Made by a program: the position numbers and the translations under genes
DNA from: Bacteroides sp.
GTDB lineage: Bacteria; Bacteroidota; Bacteroidia; Bacteroidales; Bacteroidaceae
NCBI GenBank assembly: GCA_030151635.1
Contig: JASLDF010000156.1
Span: 1 to 17,556, forward strand
Length of the DNA stretch: 17,556 nt
Reading direction: 5' to 3'
The notes under the pieces: generated by a model
What the model was told of the DNA's origin: nothing
What the model saw: the letters and a program-made list of their open reading frames with translations, nothing else
The model's database searches: none
Shown: positions 1 through 8,077 of the stretch, piece after piece
Numbering within the stretch: position 1 is the stretch's first letter
Layout of the letters: each line of letters begins with the position of its first letter

Positions 1-473
1 GGGAATCCGTAAGTGAATGCTGCTACCATACCGATAACATCGCATCCGTCACGTCTAATTGCTTCAATTACTTTTAAACTACTTCCACCTGTTGAAACCA
101 AGTCTTCGATTACAACAACCTTCATACCAGGTCTTAATTCACCTTCGATAAGATTTTCCAAGCCGTGTCCTTTTGGTTTGCTACGTACATATACGAATGG
201 CAAATTCAAAAGATCTGCGACCATTGCTCCTTGAGGGATTGCACCAGTGGCTACACCTGCAATAGCATCTACTTGACCAAATTGCTCTAAAATAATTCGA
301 GCAGTTTCAATCTTAACAAAGTTTCTTAAAGCGGGGTAAGAAAGCGTTCTACGGTTATCGCAATAAAATGGAGATTTCCATCCTGAAGCCCAAGTAAATG
401 GGTTTGCTGGTTGCAACTTGATAGCCTTGATTTTAAGTAGTTTCTCTGCGAATAACTTTTCTAAAGTTTTCAT
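1..473 (-). CDS. pyrE: Orotate phosphoribosyltransferase, 3' end cut by window edge
   Basis: Cytoplasmic enzyme of de novo pyrimidine synthesis that joins orotate to PRPP, giving orotidine 5'-monophosphate. Reading leftward from the ATG at 473-471, about 157 residues are visible of a family length near 210, so the C-terminus lies outside the window. The start MKTLEKLFAEKLLKIKAIKL and the following NPFTWASGWKSPFYCDNR stretch are typical of PyrE. The decisive motif is the PRPP-binding loop VVVIEDLVSTGGS, encoded near positions 80-120; the SKPKGHG segment that usually contacts PRPP precedes it. The gene has its own candidate -7 box just upstream (511-518) and is separated from recX by 169 bp, so it is probably a separate transcription unit although on the same strand. 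The identification is secure; only the truncation limits it. Confidence 0.95.
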   Translation of the reverse strand, partial: MKTLEKLFAEKLLKIKAIKLQPANPFTWASGWKSPFYCDNRRTLSYPALRNFVKIETARIILEQFGQVDAIAGVATGAIPQGAMVADLLNLPFVYVRSKPKGHGLENLIEGELRPGMKVVVIEDLVSTGGSSLKVIEAIRRDGCDVIGMVAAFTYGF

Positions 474-510
474 AATATAACTAAACTGAAGTGTGGTAAA
501 ATGTTCAATG

Positions 511-518
511 CAAAAATA
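511..518 (-). promoter_or_regulatory. Candidate pyrE promoter (-7 box)
   Basis: On the minus strand this reads TATTTTTG, an exact match to the Bacteroidetes -7 consensus TAnnTTTG, and it is followed by CA as in many promoters of this group. It lies 38 bp upstream of the pyrE ATG. I see no convincing TTG element 19-22 bp further upstream, so the call rests on the -7 box and its position. Confidence 0.5.
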
Positions 519-642
519 CACAAACGGAACGAATTAGTGAAATAGAATAAAGTTTATTATTATTTCAACTATTAGATTGCTAATATAATATTTCAAAAAG
601 AAGAATCGAAACTTTAACGAGCAACAACGTATTCAATGATAT

Positions 643-1116
643 CTATTCTACCTCTAAATTTGGCATAACCTTAATAATATCAGAGTAATCGAAACCACGC
701 CCCATAGCAAATCGAATCATTTTACTTTTCATATCATATTCGTCTTTGGCCTTCACGGTACGTTGCTTTGCAGTTAAAATATCTTTTAGATTATCAAGAT
801 AAACATCATATTCAATGGCGTTTAAACCTTCTTGCATAGATTCTCTCTCAACTCCTTTCATCAACATTCCTTGAACTATTTTTTTCTTACCCCATTTGGC
901 AAACTTATATTTATCATTAACATAAGCACGCGCATATCGGTCTTCATTCAAGAAATTTTCTTTAACAAGAAAAGCAATTATCTTATCTTTCTCCTGTTCT
1001 TCAAGCTCCCAACGCTCCATTTTTCGATACAAATCTTCTTTGCATCTTTCAGCTACAGAACAATGTGCAGCCAAATTATTCAAAGCTTCACTATAACTTA
1101 TTTCTTTTTTAATCAT
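643..1116 (-). CDS. recX: RecX-family regulatory protein
   Basis: Predicted 157-residue helical protein of the RecX family, whose members bind RecA filaments and usually restrain RecA in recombination and SOS induction. The sequence has the three-helix repeat pattern of the family: an N-terminal CSVAERCKEDLYRKM segment (about residues 19-33), the well-conserved FLNEDRYARAYVNDKYKFAKWGKKKI stretch (about 55-80) and a C-terminal MIRFAMGRGFDYSDI segment near residues 133-147, which matches the usual 'L.rRGF.y..I' ending. Length fits the family. Its ATG overlaps the prmC stop codon by 4 bp (ATGA on the minus strand), so the two are almost certainly co-transcribed and translationally coupled. recA is not in the window, so a role with RecA is inferred from the family. 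Confidence 0.9.
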   Translation of the reverse strand: MIKKEISYSEALNNLAAHCSVAERCKEDLYRKMERWELEEQEKDKIIAFLVKENFLNEDRYARAYVNDKYKFAKWGKKKIVQGMLMKGVERESMQEGLNAIEYDVYLDNLKDILTAKQRTVKAKDEYDMKSKMIRFAMGRGFDYSDIIKVMPNLEVE

Positions 1117-1946
1117 TTTCTAGCATTTACAATTCGATCATTACCATACAAATCTTTTAATACTTGCACATCACTATACCCCATATCAGTTAACATCTTA
1201 GCAGTTTCTGCACCAAAAGCCTGATTTATTTCAAAATACAGTTTCCCTTGAGGGAACAACATATCTAGCCCCAAAGTAGCTATTCTACGGTAAAACAAAA
1301 GTGGATCATCATTGGGTACAAAAAGAGCCAGCTGTGGCTCCCAATCCAACACATTTTTCTCCATAACTTCCTGCTCCACATAACGTATATAAGGAGGATT
1401 GCTTACGATTATATCAAACTGCTCGTTCTTAGGCTTAAAGCTTAATACATCACGCTTATTAAACGTAACATCAACACCCAATTCTTCTGCATTATTACTA
1501 GATATAGACAAAGCATCATCCGATATATCCCAAGCCTCAACATTAGAAAGCTTGTTATTCTTCGCTATAGATATGGCAATACAACCACTTCCCGTACCAA
1601 TATCTAACAAACGATAACTGCCTTTATTTTCACGCAGTATCAACTCAACCAACTCTTCGGTTTCGGGCCTAGGAATTAGAACTCCTGGTTTTACATTAAA
1701 ATAAGAATCGAAAAAGAAAGCTTTACCCACTACATACTGAATAGGTTCACTTTGAGCCAATCGAGCTACAGCCGATTCTAACTTTTGCATATCGACTGAT
1801 GATAAATTGATATCTTTGCGTAAATACACATCGTTTCTACTGATGTTTAATACATCTGTACATAGCGCCATAGTGATATTTTTCAATTCTATGTCTGTAT
1901 ATAAAGATTGGAGTGTATTTTTTATGTAATTTCGAATTTGTTGCAT
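1113..1946 (-). CDS. prmC: Peptide chain release factor N5-glutamine methyltransferase
   Basis: SAM-dependent methyltransferase (HemK/PrmC) that methylates the glutamine of the GGQ motif in release factors RF1 and RF2, which is needed for efficient translation termination. The 277-residue product has an N-terminal helical release-factor-binding domain (about residues 1-85), the family linker IPRPETEELV at 91-100, the SAM-binding glycine loop DIGTGSGC at 115-122, and the catalytic NPPY signature at 183-186. Length is typical. The ATG at 1946-1944 lies about 20 bp downstream of a good -7 box. It forms a two-gene unit with recX through a 4-bp overlap and is divergent from ribD, 48 bp away. The C-terminal LYGNDRIVNARK is also usual for PrmC. 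Confidence 0.95.
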   Translation of the reverse strand: MQQIRNYIKNTLQSLYTDIELKNITMALCTDVLNISRNDVYLRKDINLSSVDMQKLESAVARLAQSEPIQYVVGKAFFFDSYFNVKPGVLIPRPETEELVELILRENKGSYRLLDIGTGSGCIAISIAKNNKLSNVEAWDISDDALSISSNNAEELGVDVTFNKRDVLSFKPKNEQFDIIVSNPPYIRYVEQEVMEKNVLDWEPQLALFVPNDDPLLFYRRIATLGLDMLFPQGKLYFEINQAFGAETAKMLTDMGYSDVQVLKDLYGNDRIVNARK

Positions 1947-1964
1947 TAGTAATAAAATTTAGAA

Positions 1965-1993
1965 CAAAAATATAAAATAAAGACAGCCCACAA
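1965..1993 (-). promoter_or_regulatory. Candidate prmC-recX promoter
   Basis: On the minus strand the box at 1972-1965 reads TATTTTTG, matching TAnnTTTG, and a TTG at 1993-1991 lies 18 bp further upstream, close to the usual spacing of the Bacteroidetes -33 element. The predicted transcript would start only about 10-15 nt before the prmC ATG, so the leader is short. No equally good box is visible for ribD on the other strand in this 48-bp divergent gap. Confidence 0.5.
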
Positions 1994-1994
1994 G

Positions 1995-3041
1995 ATGGAT
2001 AAAGAGAAATATATGCGAAGATGCATCCAACTAGCCAAAAATGGAAAGATATCGGCAGCCCCAAATCCTATGGTGGGTGCTGTAATTATTCACAATGACC
2101 GCATTATTGGCGAAGGATATCACATAAAAAGTGGAACGCCTCACGCCGAAGTCAATGCAATCAATTCTGTAAAAGATAAAACACTATTAAAAGAATCGAC
2201 CATATTTGTCAGCTTGGAACCTTGTTCGCATACGGGTAAAACCCCTCCTTGTGCAGATTTAATTATTCGATGCGGAATTCCACGTGTCATTATTGGCTGT
2301 CAAGACCCTTTTGGAAAAGTCAACGGACATGGAATTCAGAAATTAAAGAATGCAGGAATCGATGTTGAAGTTGGTATATTGGAGGCTGAATGCATAGAAC
2401 TTATCCATCGTTTTTACACCTTTCACAAATATCATCGACCATACATTATCTTAAAATGGGCACAGTCACAAGATGGCTTTATAGATGTTTTACGTGAAAG
2501 TGGAAGCCCCGTAAAATTATCAACCCCATTAACCTCATTAATCACCCAAAAGCGAAGAGCCGAAGTTGCCTCAATATTAGTCGGTACAAATACAGCAAGA
2601 CTAGACAACCCACAACTGAACGTTCGTTCTTGGTATAAACACGACCCTATTCGAATTGTTCTAGATCGAACACTTAGCCTAAGCAAAGACTTAAAGCTAT
2701 TTGATGGCAGTATTGAAACTTTGATTTTTACAGAAAAGGAAAATCAAATGAACCAAATTAATACAACCTATTTAACCATTGACTTCAATAGAAACATTAT
2801 AGAGCAAATTAATAATGAATTATATAAACGAAACATACAGTCAATATTAATAGAAGGAGGAAGTCAAATTCATCAGTATTACTTGGATAATAATATTTGG
2901 GACGAAATTCAAATTGAAAAATGCAATATAACTCTTGAAAACGGAGTCAAAGCAGCCACTGCTCCCAAGATAACAGAGAGCCATACAGAAGCTTCATTTG
3001 GACACAATATAAAAACGCTCTTCAATAGGAATAACAAGTAA
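1995..3041 (+). CDS. ribD: Bifunctional riboflavin deaminase/reductase RibD
   Basis: Catalyses two successive steps of riboflavin synthesis: deamination of the diaminopyrimidine ribosylamino-phosphate intermediate, then NADPH-dependent reduction of the ribose side chain. The 348-residue product has an N-terminal zinc deaminase domain (about 1-145) with PNPMVGAV at 23-30, the HAE zinc/catalytic motif at 50-52, and the zinc cysteines C77 and C86 in the EPCSHTGKTPPC motif. The C-terminal reductase domain (about 147-348) shows ILKWAQSQDGFI at 152-163, LVGTNTARLDNP near 195-206 and IEGGSQ at 286-291. Both halves are complete and the length is slightly below the family norm of about 360. I chose the ATG at 1995 because it gives the usual MDxxYMRRC start; the in-frame ATG at 2013 would remove conserved residues. 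No other rib genes are present. Confidence 0.95.
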   Translation: MDKEKYMRRCIQLAKNGKISAAPNPMVGAVIIHNDRIIGEGYHIKSGTPHAEVNAINSVKDKTLLKESTIFVSLEPCSHTGKTPPCADLIIRCGIPRVIIGCQDPFGKVNGHGIQKLKNAGIDVEVGILEAECIELIHRFYTFHKYHRPYIILKWAQSQDGFIDVLRESGSPVKLSTPLTSLITQKRRAEVASILVGTNTARLDNPQLNVRSWYKHDPIRIVLDRTLSLSKDLKLFDGSIETLIFTEKENQMNQINTTYLTIDFNRNIIEQINNELYKRNIQSILIEGGSQIHQYYLDNNIWDEIQIEKCNITLENGVKAATAPKITESHTEASFGHNIKTLFNRNNK

Positions 3042-3097
3042 AACTACACCAATCTCTTAGAAGCCCAAGCGTATCGAAAGATATAACATGAAATAAC

Positions 3098-3130
3098 TTG
3101 AATAAGTATGATAAAGAATAGTTATATTTG
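3098..3130 (+). promoter_or_regulatory. Candidate promoter upstream of a possible leader RNA
   Basis: TATATTTG at 3123-3130 matches TAnnTTTG exactly and is followed by CACC, the commonest context of Bacteroidetes -7 boxes. TTG at 3098-3100 lies 22 bp upstream, slightly longer than ideal. No start codon with an open frame follows for about 180 bp until the lipoprotein gene at 3312. It would therefore make either a long untranslated leader for that gene or a separate small RNA. Confidence 0.4.
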
Positions 3131-3211
3131 CACCTTAACTAATACTAATGAGGCCATAGAATATGCTTATCATGGTTTAATTGTATCGTTATAGCTGATA
3201 ACTAATAGATT

Positions 3212-3274
3212 TAGAGAACCTTTATTTTTAATATTATATAAATATTAATAATGAATAACCGATAATGTTCTCTA
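3212..3274. repeat. 8-bp inverted repeat overlapping the proximal promoter
   Basis: TAGAGAAC at 3212-3219 is matched by its exact reverse complement GTTCTCTA at 3267-3274, with 47 very A/T-rich bases between. The right arm overlaps the -7 box of the lipoprotein gene (3273-3280). A smaller hairpin, GTTAT/ATAAC with a 5-nt loop, sits just upstream at 3188-3202. The pair could be an operator, a structure in a leader RNA, or chance in A/T-rich sequence. Confidence 0.3.
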
Positions 3275-3280
3275 TTTTTG
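3273..3280 (+). promoter_or_regulatory. Candidate promoter (-7 box) of the lipoprotein-uppS-bamA operon
   Basis: TATTTTTG matches the Bacteroidetes -7 consensus and lies 31 bp before the ATG at 3312, a normal leader length. I see no clear TTG element at the expected upstream distance. With the promoter at 3098-3130 this makes two candidate starts for the same gene run. Confidence 0.45.
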
Positions 3281-3311
3281 TAAAATTGTAAATAAAACAA
3301 GCAATAACCCA

Positions 3312-4652
3312 ATGAAAATAAAGCTACTCCCCATATTAACTGGTTTATTTATCACGACTGCTACCATGACGTCGTGTCTAAAATCAGATACTCCAGATTT
3401 CGAATACGTATCGGATGCCAATATTTATGTCTTCAACATAGATACAATTTATGGCAAAACATACAATTTCTCTATTGATCAAGCTAACGGACTTATCTTC
3501 AATCAAGATTCATTACCCGTTGCATCCGACACAATTATCAATAAGATATTAATAAAGGAAATTAGCACTAGAGGGGCATCCGTATCTCATAATGGAGAGT
3601 TTATTGCATTAACGGATTCAATAGACCTTACTGGACCATTTGAATTAAACACTAAATCAATAACAGGCGAGCACGCTAAAACCTACACAGTGAACGTAAA
3701 TGTTCATAAACAAGATCCAAACCTATTAGAATGGGTTACAATGGATCAAGAAATCCCTGCTAATTTTAAAGATATCAATAAGGTTACCGTAAGCCTAGGT
3801 ACTAGTGTATTTGTATATGCTGAGAATGGTGATGCCTATAAATTAGAGTCACACAAAGCTGGTTCGTGGAATAACATCACAACATCGGGTATACAAGTTG
3901 ACGAAAACAACAAAATTAAGAATGTAGTCAAAGAAAACGATATACTATTCTTACTAGCAGGTACTAAAGTTTACAAATCAAACGACGGAGTTATTTGGGA
4001 AGGTATAGCTACTAATCTTGAAATAGAAACATTGTTAGCTGTTCGTAATGGTAATCCTTATGCGATGACTAGAAGCAATGGAACTCTAAAATTCTGCTAT
4101 TTCGATAACCAACAAAACACATGGTTAGAAGGTGAAAATGTACCAAACAACTTTGTGAAGGAAAACTTAAGCAGTGCACCATTCCAAGGTAATCACGGAC
4201 AAAACACATCATCTATGCTAATGGGGTCGGGTATTGTAGGAGCTACAAACCTTTTTGCTTGGACTAGCAATACTGGTAAAACTTGGACTAAGCTTAGTGA
4301 TAATATAAATAAAGCACCATGTCCACTTCTAGACAATCCTATCATGTTCCGTTATAATGATATGATGTACACACTTGGTAAGAGAGAAGTGATTGTTGTC
4401 GTTGAAGACGATAAGAAAAAAGAAGAAAACGAAAAGCCCGAAGAGGTTAAAAAAATAGTGTATCGTCTATTCACATCTGTTGATGGAATCAATTGGCAAT
4501 TGGCACCTAGCAAAGAGCAGTTAAAAGAAGAAGTGTACGATAAAGTTATAGAGTCAGTTACAGTTGATGAGAACAACTACATCTGGTTTACTTGTAAAGA
4601 TGAAAGTAAAATCTGGAGAGGTCGATTAAATCACTTAGGATTCGACAAATAA
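3312..4652 (+). CDS. Lipoprotein with Asp-box repeats, probably DUF6242 family
   Basis: Predicted 446-residue exported lipoprotein. The signal peptide ends in a lipobox MTSC with Cys22 as the lipidated residue, so it should be anchored in the inner or outer membrane. Residues about 30-132 form a first domain. From about 138 on the protein looks like a beta-propeller, with three Asp-box-like S-x-(D/T)-G-x-x-W motifs at 223-229, 319-325 and 389-395, each on a beta-hairpin as in sialidase/BNR repeats. No sialidase catalytic pattern is evident. A Lys/Glu-rich stretch at 365-381 interrupts the propeller. I associate this architecture and its place before uppS with the Bacteroidales family DUF6242; that is recall, not a search. 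uppS follows after 32 bp on the same strand, suggesting an envelope-related role. No enzymatic function should be assigned. Confidence 0.75.
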   Translation: MKIKLLPILTGLFITTATMTSCLKSDTPDFEYVSDANIYVFNIDTIYGKTYNFSIDQANGLIFNQDSLPVASDTIINKILIKEISTRGASVSHNGEFIALTDSIDLTGPFELNTKSITGEHAKTYTVNVNVHKQDPNLLEWVTMDQEIPANFKDINKVTVSLGTSVFVYAENGDAYKLESHKAGSWNNITTSGIQVDENNKIKNVVKENDILFLLAGTKVYKSNDGVIWEGIATNLEIETLLAVRNGNPYAMTRSNGTLKFCYFDNQQNTWLEGENVPNNFVKENLSSAPFQGNHGQNTSSMLMGSGIVGATNLFAWTSNTGKTWTKLSDNINKAPCPLLDNPIMFRYNDMMYTLGKREVIVVVEDDKKKEENEKPEEVKKIVYRLFTSVDGINWQLAPSKEQLKEEVYDKVIESVTVDENNYIWFTCKDESKIWRGRLNHLGFDK

Positions 4653-4684
4653 CTTAAGTTTTAAAGCGTATTGATATACAGATA

Positions 4685-5422
4685 ATGACTGATCATTCTG
4701 AACTAAATATAAATAATATACCAGAACACATCGCCATAATTATGGATGGCAATGGTCGTTGGGCAAAGCAACAAAATCATGAACGTAGCTTTGGACACCA
4801 AGCTGGTGCCGAAACTGTACATAAAATTGCAGAAAAAGCGGCTAGGTTAGGAGTTAAATTCCTAACCCTATATACTTTTTCTTCTGAAAATTGGAATAGA
4901 CCAGCAGCCGAAATTACAGCTTTAATGAATCTTCTATTGGCATCTATTAATGATGACCTTTTAATCAAGAACGACATTCGATTTAAAACAATTGGAGAGG
5001 TTTCTAAACTTCCAATAGAAGTTCAAGAAAGACTTAAAGAGTGCGAAGAAATGACCAAAAACAACAAAGCAATGTGCCTTGTTCTTGCTTTGAGCTACTC
5101 TTCGTATTGGGAAATTACAGAAGCAACAAAGAAAATATCAGAGCTAGTAGCACGAAATGCGTTAAAAGTTTCTGATATTACACCTGAAACCATACAAAGC
5201 CATCTAGATACTAACTTCATGCCCAACCCAGACCTATTAATTAGAACTGGTGGTGAGAGTAGATTAAGTAATTATTTATTATGGCAAAGCGCTTATACCG
5301 AACTCTATTTTTGCGATACTTACTGGCCTGATTTCTCAGAGAACCACTTGGTCAATGCAATTATAGATTTCCAGTCAAGAGAAAGACGTTTTGGTAAAAC
5401 TAGCGAACAAATAAAAAAATAA
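4685..5422 (+). CDS. uppS: Undecaprenyl diphosphate synthase (cis-prenyltransferase)
   Basis: Condenses farnesyl diphosphate with eight isopentenyl diphosphates to make C55 undecaprenyl diphosphate, the lipid carrier for peptidoglycan and surface glycans. The 245-residue product shows the family signatures in order: IAIIMDGNGRWA with catalytic Asp21, the FSSENW motif at 65-70, RTGGE at 187-191, SNYLLWQ at 195-201 and the Mg-binding Glu206 in AYTELYF. Length is typical. One deviation stands out: the conserved motif usually written NYGGR (SYSSR in many Bacteroidetes, as I recall) reads SYSSY here, with Tyr141 where Arg is expected. The gene lies 32 bp after the lipoprotein gene and 22 bp before bamA, so it is probably within one envelope operon. 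I see no internal promoter box in either gap. Confidence 0.96.
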   Translation: MTDHSELNINNIPEHIAIIMDGNGRWAKQQNHERSFGHQAGAETVHKIAEKAARLGVKFLTLYTFSSENWNRPAAEITALMNLLLASINDDLLIKNDIRFKTIGEVSKLPIEVQERLKECEEMTKNNKAMCLVLALSYSSYWEITEATKKISELVARNALKVSDITPETIQSHLDTNFMPNPDLLIRTGGESRLSNYLLWQSAYTELYFCDTYWPDFSENHLVNAIIDFQSRERRFGKTSEQIKK

Positions 5423-5444
5423 AGTAAACTCAAACATTAGATAA

Positions 5445-8057
5445 ATGCACTATCCTAAAATAAGCATAACTTTTATGATTGCACTTTTGCTGCTCTTTAT
5501 AGCACCAAAAGGATATGCACAAAGTGTAAACTCAGCTGATGAGTCACAACCTACAATTTTATACTCAGGTACTCCTACCAAATATGTCATTGCTGATATT
5601 AAAGTAGAAGGCGTGAGTAATTATGAAGATTATGCGCTAATCAGTTTATCAGGACTTACAGTAGGGCAAACCATTGAAGTTCCTGGTTCACAAATAACCA
5701 ATGCTATTAATCGTTATTGGAAACATGGACTTTTTTCTAATGTAAAAATTACTGCCGAAAAAATAGTAGGAGATAAAATCTACCTTAAAATAGCCTTAGC
5801 ACAACGTCCTCGTATTTCGGAAATCAAATACCATGGCGTTAAGAAATCTGAGAAAAAAGATTTAGAAGCTAAATTAGGTCTTGTAGTGGGGAGTCAAATT
5901 ACACCTCATGCTGTAAGCAGAGCCGAAGTTTGGATTAAAAGATATTTCGACGACAAAGGCTTTAAAAATGCAAACATCTTAATTGCTCAACGTGACGACC
6001 CGCAAAACAAAAATCAAGTTTTAGTGGATATCCGTATCGACAAGAAAGAGAAGATTAAGATTCACCAAATTTACATTGACGGTAACCAAAGCCTTAAAGA
6101 CTCTAAGATTAAAAAGGTAATGAAGAAAACTAATGAAAAAGGTAAATTCAAAAACCTTTTCAAAACGAAGAAATTCATTCCTGAGAACTATGAGAAAGAC
6201 AAAGTCGCTATCATCGACAAATACAACGAACTTGGATACCGTGATGCTAAAATTGTAACAGATAGTGTTGTGTCGTACGACCAAAAAACGGTTGATGTAC
6301 ACATGAATATTGAAGAAGGTAAAAAATACTACTTGAGAAATGTCTCTTGGGTGGGTAATACTTTATACCCTTCTGACCAATTGGAATATATGCTCCAAAT
6401 GAAAAACGGAGACGTATATAACCAGAAACTCTTAATGGATAGACTTCTTAATGATGATGATGCTGTTGGTAACCTTTATTACAATAATGGATACCTATTC
6501 TACTCATTAGATCCTGTAGAGGTTAATATTGAGAACGACTCTATTGACCTAGAAATGCGTATCCACGAAGGTCAACCAGCCACAATCAGCAGAATTGGTA
6601 TTCTTGGCAACGACCGTCTATACGAAAACGTTGTTCGCCGTGAACTTCGTACTCGTCCAGGAGATTTATTCAGCAAGGATAATATCATGCGTTCAATGCG
6701 TGAAATCCAACAAATGGGACACTTTGACCCTGAAAACATCAAACCTGATATTCAACCAGACCCAGAAAATGGAACAGTAGACATCAACTACGAACTGGCT
6801 TCAAAATCGAACGACCAAATTGAGTTTTCTGCAGGTTGGGGACAAACAGGTGTTATTGGTAAGATTAGCTTGAAATTCTCAAACTTCTCTATAAAGAACT
6901 TGTTTCACCCTGGTAAAAACCACAGAGGTATCTTACCTCAAGGTGATGGACAAACATTGACATTGAGTGGTCAAACCAATGCGAAATATTATCAATCATA
7001 TAGCTTCTCATTCTTTGATCCTTGGTTCGGCGGTAAACGTCCAAACTCATTCTCACTATCTATGTTCTACTCTATCCAGACAGACGTAAGTAGCAGCTTT
7101 AACCCAACAACGTTCTATAACAACAATATGAACTATAACTACGGTTATGGTTATAATTACCAAAACTACGAGAACTTCTACGACCCCGATAAGTCTATGA
7201 AAGTATTCGGTATGTCACTTGGTTGGGGTAAGCGTTTGAACTGGCCTGATGATTACTTTACATTTACATCAAGTCTTTCTTACCAAAGATACATTATGAA
7301 GGATTGGAGATACTTTATCGTTCAAAATGGTCGATCAAACAACTTAAGTTTAAATTTAACTTTAGCTAGAGCATCGTTCGATAATCCAATCTTCCCAAGA
7401 TATGGTTCTGACTTCTCTCTATCAGCTCAATTTACTCCTCCTTACTCATTGTGGGATGGTGTTAAATATGGCGAACTAGACGATCGTAATAAAGACGATC
7501 AGAAGAAAAAGAACAAATGGATTGAATACCACAAATGGAAATTCCATGCAAAAACTTATACTTCATTAATGGATCAAACACGTCACAAACGCACACCTGT
7601 GTTAATGACAAGATTTGAACTAGGTATTCTTGGACACTATAATAATAAAAAACGTTCTCCTTTCGAAACCTTTGAAATGGGGGGAGACGGGATGTCTGGA
7701 TACTCTGGTTATGCAACAGAGATGATTCCATTGCGTGGTTATGAAAACAACAGTTTAACTCAACAAGGATATGCTTACGCATACACAAGACTGGGTCTGG
7801 AGTTACGTTACCCACTTATGCTAGAACCAACAACAAGTATCTATGTATTAGGATTTGTTGAAGGTGGTAATGCCTGGGAACAAATTGGTCAATTCAATCC
7901 ATTTGATTTGAAAAGATCTGCAGGTATCGGTGTTCGTATATTCCTTCAAATGATTGGTATGATGGGTATTGACTGGGGTTATGGTTTTGATAAGATTAAC
8001 GGTTCTAGCCAATTCGGTGGTAGTCAATTCCACTTTGTTTTAGGTCAGGAATTCTAA
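5445..8057 (+). CDS. bamA: Outer membrane protein assembly factor BamA (Omp85)
   Basis: Core of the machine that folds and inserts beta-barrel proteins into the outer membrane. The 870-residue precursor starts with a signal peptide (about 1-25, ending GYAQ). Five POTRA-like periplasmic repeats follow, at roughly 46-120, 121-203, 204-293, 294-376 and 377-453, then a C-terminal 16-strand barrel (about 455-870) ending in Phe. The Omp85 loop-6 motif (V/I)RG(F/Y) is present as LRGY at 763-766. Total length is somewhat above E. coli BamA (about 810). The extra residues include a Tyr/Asn-rich stretch at about 556-583 and a charged segment at about 678-700, both probably surface loops. It is placed between uppS and two skp-like chaperone genes, the usual BamA-Skp neighbourhood. 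Other Bam lipoproteins are not in the window. Confidence 0.96.
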   Translation: MHYPKISITFMIALLLLFIAPKGYAQSVNSADESQPTILYSGTPTKYVIADIKVEGVSNYEDYALISLSGLTVGQTIEVPGSQITNAINRYWKHGLFSNVKITAEKIVGDKIYLKIALAQRPRISEIKYHGVKKSEKKDLEAKLGLVVGSQITPHAVSRAEVWIKRYFDDKGFKNANILIAQRDDPQNKNQVLVDIRIDKKEKIKIHQIYIDGNQSLKDSKIKKVMKKTNEKGKFKNLFKTKKFIPENYEKDKVAIIDKYNELGYRDAKIVTDSVVSYDQKTVDVHMNIEEGKKYYLRNVSWVGNTLYPSDQLEYMLQMKNGDVYNQKLLMDRLLNDDDAVGNLYYNNGYLFYSLDPVEVNIENDSIDLEMRIHEGQPATISRIGILGNDRLYENVVRRELRTRPGDLFSKDNIMRSMREIQQMGHFDPENIKPDIQPDPENGTVDINYELASKSNDQIEFSAGWGQTGVIGKISLKFSNFSIKNLFHPGKNHRGILPQGDGQTLTLSGQTNAKYYQSYSFSFFDPWFGGKRPNSFSLSMFYSIQTDVSSSFNPTTFYNNNMNYNYGYGYNYQNYENFYDPDKSMKVFGMSLGWGKRLNWPDDYFTFTSSLSYQRYIMKDWRYFIVQNGRSNNLSLNLTLARASFDNPIFPRYGSDFSLSAQFTPPYSLWDGVKYGELDDRNKDDQKKKNKWIEYHKWKFHAKTYTSLMDQTRHKRTPVLMTRFELGILGHYNNKKRSPFETFEMGGDGMSGYSGYATEMIPLRGYENNSLTQQGYAYAYTRLGLELRYPLMLEPTTSIYVLGFVEGGNAWEQIGQFNPFDLKRSAGIGVRIFLQMIGMMGIDWGYGFDKINGSSQFGGSQFHFVLGQEF

Positions 8058-8077
8058 TAACATTTAAATAATCTATT

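Noticed and set aside
13..234. Rightward open frame at the left edge
   Set aside because: It is the complement of the PRPP-binding region of pyrE, whose motifs are plain on the minus strand.
832..1224. Rightward open frame of 130 codons opposite recX and prmC
   Set aside because: It is antisense to two clear, overlapping genes; its Phe/Ser/Ile-rich product is typical of a complement-strand shadow.
3131..3311. Search for a tRNA, small ORF or known riboswitch in the gap before the lipoprotein gene
   Set aside because: ATG codons there are followed at once by stops, no cloverleaf forms, and no riboswitch core I know is visible; only promoter boxes and short inverted repeats remain.
7110..7194. 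Triplet-like repeats as a possible tandem-repeat element or CRISPR-like array
   Set aside because: The repeats are short, imperfect and in frame within bamA, with no spacer structure; they are coding low complexity.
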